A DNA stretch of 64,000 nt. It comes from Leucaena leucocephala (taxonomy: Eukaryota; Streptophyta; Magnoliopsida; Fabales; Fabaceae). Shown here piece by piece: positions 22,497 to 34,099 of the stretch. The notes under the pieces were generated by a model. That model had not been told where the DNA came from, did no database searches, and saw only the letters and a program-made list of their open reading frames with translations. Made by a program: the position numbers and the translations under genes. Each line of letters starts with the position of its first letter. Within the stretch, counting starts at the first letter, position 1. The DNA lies in NCBI GenBank assembly GCA_037074615.1, contig CM073550.1, positions 12,356,001 through 12,420,000 of the forward strand, read 5' to 3'.

Positions 22497-25400
22497 AAAA
22501 CCATATATAATAAGATATAATTGGAGAATTAAATCGAAGAGATATAAATAAATAGACTTAAATTTTGTTAAATTTTAATATACTTATAGAGTGTAACAAC
22601 ATATTTTTATAAAAAATTTAAAATTAATTTTATTTCCTAAATTTTAATAGCTATTGATTAGGCTTAATAATCAAATAATAATATAAAGAGTAATTTTATT
22701 CGAGATATTGTTAAATACGTATACATTTTTTAATAAGGATCTAGATATTAGGCAATATTAATATTTTCATGTGATTGAAGCATAAAGTTTTAAATTTAAA
22801 TTTATATGAATATATAAAGTTTTAAATTTAAGTTTATATGAATATAAAAATATCTTTAAAATCTTAACCCTAATTATATATAATAATATTAAAATTTGAT
22901 TCAATCACATAGCAATATGGATAGAGAGAGAGAGACGTGTGGAATATAAAGAAATGTTGAAAGGGGAAGTACGTGGGGGTTGAGAGTAGCTAATACCTAC
23001 AAGTCAATTGGTATAGAAAGAGTTTGACTTTGACCCCTCTTTCGGGTATACTGACCCTTTGGCTTTTGATATATAGGGAAGGATAGAGTGCCTTTCATAA
23101 ATAACATTATTTGACACGCATAAACATATGTTTTACATATAATATAAAAAAATTATATTATTCATAAATTGCTCGATTCAATCGGTAATTAATGTCTGTT
23201 TTCCTTTTCTGTTTTTTTCCCCCTCCTGTGGTGCTAAGGTTGCCTTATTTTCGTCTAATGTTCAACTAAAGTGTGCATAAAATACACCCGAGCCCTAACT
23301 ATAATCTTATGCCTTATGTGATATTCTTTTTTGTTATATCAAAAAGTTTGAACTCTAATCATTTATTATTTTAAATTTCATTTTATGTTTCTAAATATAA
23401 AAATTAATTAATTTTTTTTTAATTTTAAATATAAAATTTCAATCTCCTTAATCTCCTATATATTTATTATTTTTTTAGAATTAGTCATATTAATTACACA
23501 CATAAATGTCAATTAATAGAAATAGTTTCAAATGCAAATGAATAAAAAGAATAATATTTTAAAAAAATTAAAATATATTTTTTATAAATAATTAATTTAA
23601 TTAATTTATTTAATCTATATTAATTAGTTATCTCGGCCATACATGATAGGAGGAATAGCATCTAATTTAAGTTAAGATGGGATGGTAACCTTTTTTTTAA
23701 TCTTCTAGTAATGATAAATTCCTTGTAAACTAGGCATAAGATATGGGTTATTAAGTTTTTTTTTTTACCACTGAATATTAAGTTTACATTACTAAGCTAA
23801 TGTAGATAGAAAATATGTAACAACAATCTATCATTAAAGCTTTATTTAATAACTTCTAAAATCATTCATAATCAATATTGATGCAACTCATCAAATTTCG
23901 TTTTTTCTCTCTCTTTAATTTTGATGAGATCCAATCAATATCTCATACTCCATAGAGTCAAGCTAAATTCAAAGTGCATTAGGGTTTAATTAAATAAAAC
24001 TTTCTCAAACATGAGTTTTTTCTTAATAACGTCAATATTAAAGGAGATATCCCTTTAATATGCTCCCAGGCATTGTTACCCTTTGGTATAGCTGAAAGTT
24101 TCAACATGAACTAGATTAGCTTGTTTGACCCTTTGAGTTTTTAAGTCCTAAGGTGGTTTGATTGGACAAATATTTTTATGAAAATATGGGAATAAGAAAA
24201 TGAGAATGAGACCAACTAATTAGAAGAAGAACAGGAACAAGAATAAACAAATTATTGGTTGATATAGGAAACGGTCTCACTTCACAAAAAAAAAATATAA
24301 ATTTAAATCTTGAGAAGTAAACTTGTTAAAAAAGATAAAAACTCTTTACGTTCTAAATTTTGAAAAAATAGAGATACCTTTGACTAAATAAAATCAATAA
24401 ATAAAAATGAGAATGGAATTTTACATGGAATGATATAAGTATATTTAGTAATATGTTATGGAATTGGAAGGAATATTTATTTATATTTAGTTGGACGATA
24501 AGTCCCATAAAATAAAAATATATTAAAAAATTTTATCAACTTATTTAATTATTACAAAATTAGTTTTATATCAATTAACGGAGTTTAGTCTAATAAAAAA
24601 TATTAACCACTTATAACATATTGAACTAAAATTTGAATGCCAAAATTTAATATCAAATAGTACCTCCAACATTCTTTTATATAGATATTCACATATACGT
24701 ACGTATTTGGTCTAATTATGTGAGGCATAAGTCAAAAAGAAAAAGATCAGTTGTACTTAAATAACAACTTATGTATAACAAATCATCTAATTACAGTTTA
24801 CGTATTCTGTTAAAATTACCTGTACGTGTCCTTTTCCAATCTCATTTTTCATTCGGTTGCCTAAAAAATATCATAAAGATTAAAAAACTTTTACCCCAAT
24901 ATTATAAAATCAGAATGCTATATGGTAATATTAGGCTTTAAAGAGGGATAACATGAGCCTAAAGTGAGGGTTGTTTAGATGAGGATATTGAAATAGATAT
25001 GTATAAAATTTATAATAAATATATTCATTAAAAAATCGGAGGGTCATCTACTAAAAAGAAAAATAGTATAGAATTGTTTGAAATGATACAAAGATCATTA
25101 GATGAGTTAATAAAAAAATAGATTAAATAATATATTATTATCAACAAAGAAGTAAAGGAAGAATAAGAAGATAAAGAGAATATTTAATAAATTATTATAA
25201 TTTTTTAATTAGTAATTTATTCAAATTTTTTCAAAGCACAATGTACAAGAGGCATAGTCAACCTCACCTGGTTGGCGTCATTGTTGTTTAAAAAATGTCC
25301 ATCCAAATATGAGGGTCTTGTTCGACGTGCTTCTTGTTCCTCCACACAAATTAAAGCACGTGTGCGTGTGGGGGTGAGTACGTCCTACGCTTATCATAAT

Positions 25401-27560
25401 CACTTCAGCATTCCCCACGAAAATTTTTATATTACTAAATTATAAAAGCTATTGACTATAATGTTGAGGTATTGAGTTTGTTTAACAATGTAAGTATAAT
25501 AATATATGCAATCATGCTTATAATTTAATTATAAAAAAAATCCGGTAAATCATGGTAATACAAAAACTTAATTTAGGATACACTGATTCACATTCGTAGA
25601 ATTAGAAAACTGTTGAGATGATTTAAAAAAAAATACTAAAATTTACAATTGAAATTCCACTGTCATCCCACGATTTTTTTTTTGTTTTATTTAGAATTAC
25701 ATGTTAATTTGGCTTTATAATTTAGGACATTAAATTATTCTTTTTATTAAATTATAAAAAATCTAATACTCTCCTAACCCTTAATATATGATTTAATTGT
25801 TGAATTAATTTTGATTATATATATAAGATTTATTTATCATATTTATCTATTTTTTTTAAATTATACTTATTGATATTCTTTTAAAAATAATTAAATAAGA
25901 GAAAAAATATGGTATGATATTTTAAAAGAATATATTAAATAAGTTAATTTATTTTTATAATTTAATTAAATTAATTAAACAAATTATTATATATTAACCG
26001 CTAAATGAGTGTTTTTTTTGTATTAGAAAACAGTAATCACTGCCTATGCATCTATAGTTTTGTTTAAAATTAATTTGTGTTAAATATTAGTATCATTTAA
26101 AAAGAAAAAATATCTTATTTTGCTATTAAATTATAGGTAAGTTTATTTTTTTTAAAAATTTTTATAAAAAAATTTCTGTTAAACTTTTATTTGACTTAAA
26201 TACCGTGGACCAAAAACCAACTAAAACCGAAAAGTTTGAAATACTAACAACTTGTTCATCCTATACTCCTAATGTATTATATCGGTTCAACTTATTTAAA
26301 ATTTATTTAATTTTTAAAAAGTATTTTATTATAATTTTAACTATAATATTTAAAGAAGTATTATAATTTTTAGGTAATTAAATTTATATTTAAAAATAAT
26401 TGATAAATTAGATTGTATGTAAACTTATTCTTTTTTAAAAAATTTATTTACAAAAAAGAAAATTGTTCATTCTAAGTTAATACCCACTTAAATTGAAGTT
26501 TTCTTCTTGTTTATTTTTCGTCTTGACCAAAATAGTAAATTTACTTATACGAACTTAGGTACCATGTACTTGTATCACTTTTTTGACCATATTCATTAAT
26601 GATTCTAACTTCGCCCCTAATTCCGGTTGTATTCATAGCCCCTCTATCCCCGCAATATGATGCTGATTTTGCTAATTCATTCACACCAAAACATGAGTCG
26701 CAACACAATTGCTTTTGAAGTTACATGCTATTAAAAATCTCTTTTAAATTCTGAGTCATTTATAAATAATTTTTCAAAATTTTAAAATATAACAATGAGC
26801 CTCTAGTAAATCATTCCTTAATATAAATTATTTTATTCATAAAAAATTATATAATAGCAGTTATCTCTCTGAACTTTTTTCCTACAGGCAAAAATGAATT
26901 ATTTATGAATAATTCTCAAATTTTATATATGCTTTTTTTAACATACATCTTTTTCGTACTTCGTATCTTTCATTTTATGAGAGACAATTATTAAAAAAAA
27001 TAGATCACACTTAGTTATATATAATAAATACATAAAAATATAATTATTTTTCTAAAATTATATTATTTATAGGGAGAGAAAGGGAGTGAAGAAGTAAAAG
27101 TTAACCAATAAAAAAGGATGATTATTGACCCAATACCTTGATAATAAATATAATAATTTTAATATGAATAATTAAATAAAATAAAATAAAAATTAAAAAT
27201 AAATTCTAAATGTTTCCTATATATATATAAATTATATTACAAAAATTGTTTCTCAGAGGAGAGAGTAATACTAGAACTATACCAAATTATTTGACCTGAA
27301 AATTTAAAATTGTATATTACAATTTAACCTAAGTTTTATTGTTAGGCGCTAAGACACTAATTAATTAGAATTAAATTATTGGTATGAGTTGGTTATTGCT
27401 ATTTTAAAAGTGGGAAAAAGAGAAGAGAAGGAAAAACCATGGGAGGGTGACTTTTGGTGAACTGGACCAGCCACCAAAAACAGTAGGGCATTTCCGTAAT
27501 AAAGATCGGAAACCGCGTCCTTTATGGTAACTTTAATCCTTTAAAAGCTCCAAAATTCCA
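22497..27560. other. AT-rich intergenic DNA with MITE and SINE relics
   Basis: No gene is supported. A short GA run occurs at 22922-22934. Positions 26280-26460 are an AT-decayed copy of the SINE family found fresh at 47828-48096: the order of blocks and the tail (AAAAATTTATTTACAAAAAA) match, but C and G are replaced by T and A. A palindromic, possibly MITE-derived block lies near 24950-25260. Confidence 0.45.
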
Positions 27561-27784
27561 GAGATTCCCTCACAACACAACATTCGCATCTCCGTTTTTA
27601 CTCGTTTCTCACTCTTCCCAAATCCCTCGATCGTCCTCCACTTTCTCTCTCTAAAATCTCAGAGAGGGGAAGAGATCCTCGCAGAAGCAGACGAAGAAGG
27701 AGGAGGACGAGGAAGATTGAGCTATCGGCTCTGCGATCTAAGAATCGGAGTGGAAGAGAGAGATCGGAAAGGAATCGATTGCCG

Positions 27785-30700
27785 ATGGAGCAGCGGCGAT
27801 TTGCGGTGTTGATGTGCGCGGAGGAATCAGAGTACGTGAGGAAGAGGTATGGAGGGTATTATGGAGTGTTCGCGAGAATGCTGGCAGAGGAGGGGGAGAG
27901 GTGGGACGTGTACAGGGTGGCGCGTGGGGAGTACCCGCCGGATGAGGAGGTGGAGTTGTATGACGGATTTGTGATCACCGGAAGTTGCAATGACGCACAT
28001 GGGAATGACACCTGGGTGAGAGAGCTACTGACATTCCTTAAGAAATTGGATTCTATGAGGAAGAAAGTCCTCGGCGTTTGCTTCGGCCACCAGGTATGTT
28101 CATTTATTTATTTTGTTTGATAAAATCATACGATTTTTTTATTCTTTTTGGAGTTTTTTCTCGTTTGGGTTAAGTTACATGAATTAACTTATATATATTG
28201 TTTTTTCTTAATTTTTATGATCCGTTTATGCATATTAGAAAATCTAAAACTGAAAAATTAATTAGTACTCATAGATAGGGGTTGGTTGGTTTTTATGACA
28301 ATTTTATTTAAATTGTAAATTGATATAGGGTTATAAGGAAATGATGTCACATTTGTTAATTAATTAATTTATCTAGTTTTTTTTAATTTATTTAAATTAG
28401 TTAAAGTAATTAGTTAAGTACCGATAGTTTTTATGCTAAGGACTATGTCCATTGTAGTATAATTTAACAAAATTTTAAACAATTATCTAAGTTTATTAAA
28501 TAAAAAATTAATTTAATTTAATTTTGAAAAAAAGAAGAGATATTGTTTGTACAAGTGAATATGCCTTTTGTTTTTTTTGCCTTAAATCCCCAGTATAAAG
28601 AAAGAATTCGTTGGTTGTTAACTTGTGAATGGTATGTTTTTTAACAAATTGATATTTTATATTGATGATTTTGGTGAAATCTAAAACAAATTGCATGAGT
28701 CACCCTGTCTTTTGAGAAGTGCATTGGACAGCTGGTTAATTTTAATGTTAATATACATGTTACAGTACTTACGTCATCATATAAAATAAGGTTTAGCAAA
28801 CGTCACTATTTGTGAACTGGAAATAATATATCTTATCTTAAATTCTTTAGGCATGGGGGTTTCTATTCTTTATTATTACCCTTAAGTTCAAAAAAAATAT
28901 TTGTATAACAATAACTTAGAGCTTCATTCAATCCCACACAACATGATTCAGCTGAGGGCAACATATATCCATTACATTTAGGATAATTAGATTCCTTCAA
29001 TTTGAGTTTCAATTGAGAAATATTTATATCATTATATCAAAATCTAATGATTTATGTTTTCCACCTTATGGCTGTTTGGTACTAGTGATTTGGATGGTAG
29101 GAAAAAAATTTTTGAGTTTAAATTTTAAAAAAGTGAAGAATTGGGGTTATAAAATTTTAATAAAAAGAGGATATTATCTCCAGCTTTAAATAAAGAGCTA
29201 GTTGGTTAGATTTTATCCTAAATATAAGACCTTAATCTATATTGCCCCCCAATTTTATAATTTTTGCTTCAAAATATCTCTATTGGTTGTATATATTAAG
29301 GGGGATTTACATCAACGGGTAGTTCCAATGCACATTATTAAAGAAGGCATTTTTTGGAAACTAACAACTAATTATTACAAATAACTAATTTAAATAACTT
29401 CTTTAATATATCTGCAAATTAGTTATTTAACTCTTATATTAAGGACTGGGGGAGTATAAGGATAATAAAAAACAAATAAAACCTTTAACCCCACTTCCTT
29501 AATTTTTTTTAAATTCAACTTAGTAAATTTTTCCCTCTCCTTCCTTCTAAATCCCCGTACCAAATAGCCCTTTAAACATGATGACTTAGGTTCAAACCTA
29601 GTCGTGTGTATGAAAAATACTTTATTATGAGAGACAAAATCCACTTTGATAATCTTTATACCTCAAGAGAATTAATCTTTACTATCAGCTAGGAGATACC
29701 CCTTGTTTCTAATAAAAAAATTCATGTCTTTCAATTGTGACTCAATTAATGGAGTCTCAATTGAGAGGATTTAAATCCATACACTTTTTGCCCCCTAATT
29801 TTAAATATGGTTGTGGGACACCCAAATACATATTGAAGTGCACATATAAATGAGAATGAGAATCTTAAAATAGATGATACCATATGATGTGGTAGGGTAA
29901 TATTTCACATAAAACATAGTATTTACTATTTTAAAAATTAAAATAATTCATTGTTCAAAAATTAAAAGAATCTAAGTGAATCCTTTCAAGATTCTTTGCT
30001 TTGATTTTTTTTATTCCTCTGTTTTTTTTTTCATCTCAGCAAATAATTTATGTCACTTGAGATTCAGACCCGCATCAAATTCAGACTTTCTATGCCTTCT
30101 GTCTGGCATTTACTGTAAATATACAAATATTGAAATGTATGAAGAAAATGAAGTCTACTATTTATTTTGATTAATATGGATAAAATTAAGTAAAGTTAAA
30201 GTCTACATATTTTCGTTACCACAAAAAAACACATTTTACATATTTGTCAGAAGTTTTTTTTAGTTTGAATATATTTTGAATCAATTACATTTGATATCAC
30301 AAGTAAAAATAATGACATTATGTAAATAATAGTACTATTAATAAAATCTCAACCAAAAGTCCAAAATAAATATATCGTTACTTGAATCCCAACTATTTCG
30401 TATTACCTCCTGTTTTTTTTTAATTAATTAAGGGTATAATTTTTTTTTGAAACTTAGAGGGTAAAAGATGTTAACATCTCCTAACAATTGTGTTTCCCGA
30501 TATTCAAACTTGTATTCTCCTCTTTAGAGGGTGAGACCGTTTATCATTTTAGAGCTAACAGCTTGTTGGTTATTCTCTCATGTTCTGAACATAAAGCCCA
30601 TTTTTTGCCATCAAAGCCCATTTCAAATTATGATTTAGGGTTTATGATGCATTATTATAAGTACTCCTATTTAATTTATTTCAAACTGTTTTAGAAAATA

Positions 30701-32216
30701 GAGCCTACCCAATTTCTAAGAAATTTAGCTTTGGGAAGTCATCATTTTTAAAAAATTAAAGTATTTTTAGCTTTTCACCTTAATCAATGTCATTTAACTA
30801 AAAGGATCTTTTGTTAAGACGAGAAAGAGTGGTATCCAATTTATTATATATAGCTAGAAGCTCAGTGCATAAAGTGACAAAGGAATGTGGAAAATGCACT
30901 CACTTTATGTGGCCTTGTTTTGTTTGCAAGTGAAGACAACTTAGGATTACGTGCATTCGATATATGCAATCACATGATGTGCATTTAAACTGAGAGCCAC
31001 TTGGCATGTGGTTCTGCTGTTTCTTAGTAGACAATTACAACAGCTGGATTTTTTTATTTTTATGTGTTGATTTAATCAAGGTATAATCCCTTTCAAGGTT
31101 TAGAACTTTAAGAGTTTTCACTTCTCCTAATAAATGTACTTCCTGGGTTTCGAACTCATGTTATTCTCCTGACTGTATCAGGCTGCTTAAAACCTCAAAC
31201 AACAATTTGTTAGTTATTTTTTATTTTTTTAATTAAAGGGACATGCCTAATGGCTTGAGGTTATAAATGAGATTAAGCTCACGATCACCTATTTATAAGG
31301 GAGCTTTCATGCCATCTAGCTAGTAGGCAATTAATAGATGCTTTAAAACTAATGTTGAAGAAGCCACTTTCATTTTACATTGTGAGGAATTATCTTAGCC
31401 GTTGGTTTCATTACTGACGTGGCATGTTGCTGTTCTTGACCATGCAAATAGTTGAGATCATGTCTCGTGATACAAAATGATTGTATCACATTGAGTGATT
31501 CATGATCTTAAAAAGGAACAACACTATACCTTATATGTCTATTCATATCCCTCAGTGTGGCATCAGATCAGATGGGATAAAGAAATAAATTAGTTTCATC
31601 ATAGAAATGGTTGTCTTAGCTAGATATGGATCTTATCTATATTGTATAATAATCTTAATATTCATGACTTATAAATAAAGCGTCTTATTGTAGATTTTAT
31701 ATCTAAATATTCTCCTCCGGTCCCTTTTATAAGGAACAATCTTTCTTATAGAGATGGTTCTAAATATAAAAAACAAATTATTTTTGTTTGAAATTTATAA
31801 TTATTTGAGTCATAAACATTTCTACTTATTTTTATATGATTTCATTTTGATATGCTGATCTCTTTGTTCTAGTTTGTTCTTATTGCTTGTTTTTTCCCAT
31901 GGTTTTGTTCTTCACGTGAAGTTGCAGAGTTCTCAAAGCATATAATATAAATTAACCACTTCACACCTAACAGATCTAACCAAATCTGGTGACGGGAATT
32001 GACTTTACTTAATCCAAGAAATTAAAAGACAAATATATAGATTTAGATGGGATTATAATTTTTCTATGTCCACCAATAATTTATAAGTATCTCTTTTATG
32101 GCCACAAAAACCGCTGTGTCTGGTAAATGATTGTTTATTACTCAACCTTTTTGTGGTGTTCAAACTTTTTATAGGTGTCTTCCACGTTAGTTGTAGGGTC
32201 ACTATGATAGATTCCC

Positions 32217-32250
<34 letters not shown>

Positions 32251-34041
32251 GCTTATAATGTGATACGGTGCCCCATAATCCATGTCTCCTTTTTGTGTTT
32301 TGTAAGTCTAAATCTGTTCAGTTGGATGAAATTATGCATTTCTGATCTATCAGATAATGTGTTTGCCAAGTGTGATAGATCACTAATCATTCACACACGT
32401 ACACATTTAGGCAGATTGTATAGCACTCCCTTCCATTTCTTAATATAAGAGCTAGTTGACTAATTTGAATAGATTAAAGAAGCTAAATAAATTAATGAAT
32501 TATAATTAATATAAGAATTAATTAGCTAATTTATATAGATTAAAGAGTATATAATATGAATTTGTCTTTAAGGGTTTGATTTGATCATAATTAATTGTTT
32601 TATTTAGCTTCATTTTCTCATTTTATCCAAAACAGTTAATTAGCTTTTATATTAAGGGCCAAAGGAGTTTTTAATATGCACACACATAAGAGTAGGCTTC
32701 ACTCTTAATGCCTTTGAGGAGTGTATGTGTATTTGTATGAGTGTATATAATTAGGAGATTCCATCTTTTTTATATTACTTGTGTTAGGGAGTTTTTCTAT
32801 TTGGTGTTTGTTACCGGAAAAAGAAAACAGCATAGCGTGTATGTGCATGTATGTGTGAGTGTAGAGGTAGTTTTCAATGATGTCCCAATACATCTCCTTT
32901 TTCTGTGTCATGCAAAACTAACTTTGATATGTTGTTCTGTCTTGTGAACTTTCTTAAAAGTTGATGTCCTACGTGTACTGCTGGCTTATGTATGATTATC
33001 TGTCTATACTTTCCCTTTTTCATATAATTTAATTGACTATTCTATCACAAAAAAAAGATAATGTTTGCCACGTCAGGATAAACTGATCACACACACACAC
33101 ATCAGAATGTTGTGTCGTATTAAATATTACATGTGTGTGTAATGCAAAAGAGGGATAGTATACAGCTCCTTTTGCTTTAATTAAAGAGCTTAATATGACT
33201 TTATGATGAAAAAGTTTCTAATGAAAATTCGGGTTGGGTTTTGGTCAGATACTTGGTCGAGCACTAGGAGGGAAAGTGACTCGATCTCCCACAGGTTGGG
33301 ACATCGGTGTCAGAATGGTGACGTTTTCATCATCTTCATCACTAGCTCTGTCATCTCTCAAGCTCCCTTCAAGGCTCTCCATAATCGAATGCCATCGCGA
33401 CGAGGTGTGTCCCTTTCTAAAAGCTTGAATTACCTAATCATTAATGCACTTAAATGCCTATTTGTTAGTCAATAAATCATGAAGAAAAACACACGGATGT
33501 AACATGAATATATAGATAGATAGATAGATATATTTAGTTCTTAGTGATAAAGCCTTCGTGTTTAATTACTTAATGAGTTTGTTAATGGCAAAAAAAAAAA
33601 AGGTAAGAGAGCTGCCAGCAAAGGCGGAGGTGATTGCTTGGTCAGAGAAAACAGGAATTGAGATGTTTAGGTATGGAGATCACATCATGGGAATCCAAGG
33701 CCACCCTGAGTACACCAAAGACATTCTTCTTCACCTCCTTGATCGACTCATCCAATGCAATTTCATCATGGTATGTGTGTATTTAAAGATAGCTGACTAT
33801 TTAATAGGATAAAATTTGTTGTTTTATGTTTATACATATCATCGTCTTCATTCTCTTGTCTCAACCTGTAATCTTCTGGTTTTTCAGATCGAAACTTGTG
33901 TTACGTATACTACTAACTCTCACTTGTTATTGGTGACAGGAACCATATGCGGCTGAGGTGGCGAAGAAATTGGTTTTGAGGGAGCCTGATGGGGAGGCAT
34001 GGAGGAGACTGTGCATCAGCTTTCTCAAGGGCAGGTTGTGA
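27785..34041 (+). CDS. Class I glutamine amidotransferase, gamma-glutamyl peptidase (GGP)-like
   Basis: Four phase-0 exons join to 244 codons: 27785-28093, 33249-33404, 33603-33770 and 33940-34041, all with GT-AG introns. The start is the ATG in GCCGATGGAG at 27785. The nucleophile Cys99 lies in VCFGHQ, directly before the first intron; His189 and Glu191 of the triad lie in GIQGHPEY. Other family blocks are YGGYYGVF (residues 22-29), FVITGSCNDAH (61-71) and RYGDH (178-182). The length fits Arabidopsis GGP proteins, cytosolic enzymes that trim gamma-glutamyl groups from glutathione conjugates in glucosinolate and camalexin synthesis. Outside Brassicales the substrate is not established, so the precise role here is inferred. 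The first intron is 5155 bp, unusually long, and full of repeats. The 5' leader (27560-27784) is CT/GA-rich. Confidence 0.93.
30425..30585 (-). mobile_element. Second diverged copy of the same SINE family
   Basis: Aligns by eye with 31075-31225, sharing GGGTATAAT, ATCTCCTAA, TATTCAAACTTGTATTCTCC and AACAGCTTGTTGGTTATT-type words. Its box B is mutated (TTCAAAC rather than TTCGAAC), suggesting an older copy. Confidence 0.4.
31075..31225 (-). mobile_element. Diverged tRNA-derived SINE copy
   Basis: The minus strand carries a good Pol III box B (GAGTTCGAAACCC, complement of 31147-31159) and shares a common block order with 30425-30585 (AAGGTATAAT, CTCCTAA, TATTCTCCT, TTGTTGGTTATT-like words). 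Two copies in the same orientation 500 bp apart indicate a dispersed SINE family. No clear target duplications are seen. Confidence 0.45.
32219..32248. repeat. AAT trinucleotide microsatellite
   Basis: About ten uninterrupted AAT units occur in the first intron of the GGP-like gene. The Tyr-rich open frame on the other strand is an artefact of this repeat. Confidence 0.9.
32424..32672. mobile_element. Stowaway-like MITE
   Basis: The left end reads CACTCCCTTCCATTTCTTAA with ATATAAGAGCTAGTTGAC after it. The right end, reverse-complemented, reads AACTCCTTTGGCCCTTAATA with TAAAAGCTAATTAAC, so the terminal inverted repeats are about 40 bp and imperfect. TA dinucleotides flank both ends, the Tc1/mariner target. 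Relatives occur at 15960-16135 and 57817-58087, and probably near 1580-1830. Confidence 0.65.
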
Positions 34042-34075
34042 CAATTCAGTGAGAGAAGGTACTGAGTGAAAAGGA

Positions 34076-34091
34076 GGGGGGGGGGGGGGGG
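34076..34091 (+). repeat. G16 homopolymer in the GGP-like 3' region
   Basis: Sixteen consecutive G residues begin 35 bases after the stop codon, presumably in the 3' untranslated region. The length is likely unstable between individuals or partly a sequencing artefact. Confidence 0.8.
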
Positions 34092-34099
34092 AGGTTTTG

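Larger units (their letters stand above)
28094..33248 (+). other. Large first intron of the GGP-like gene, repeat-filled
   Basis: GT (28094) and AG (33247-33248) bound a 5155 bp intron. It contains a possible SINE head at 29560-29700 (GGTTCAAACC), two diverged SINE copies at 30425-30585 and 31075-31225 (minus), a poly-AAT tract at 32219-32248, a Stowaway-like MITE at 32424-32672 and a short CA run at 33088-33102. No coding region is supported; the open frames inside are AT-rich chance frames. Confidence 0.75.

Noticed and set aside
27779..27784. Start of the GGP-like protein six bases upstream
   Set aside because: That codon is TTG; the ATG at 27785 is the natural start and fits family length.
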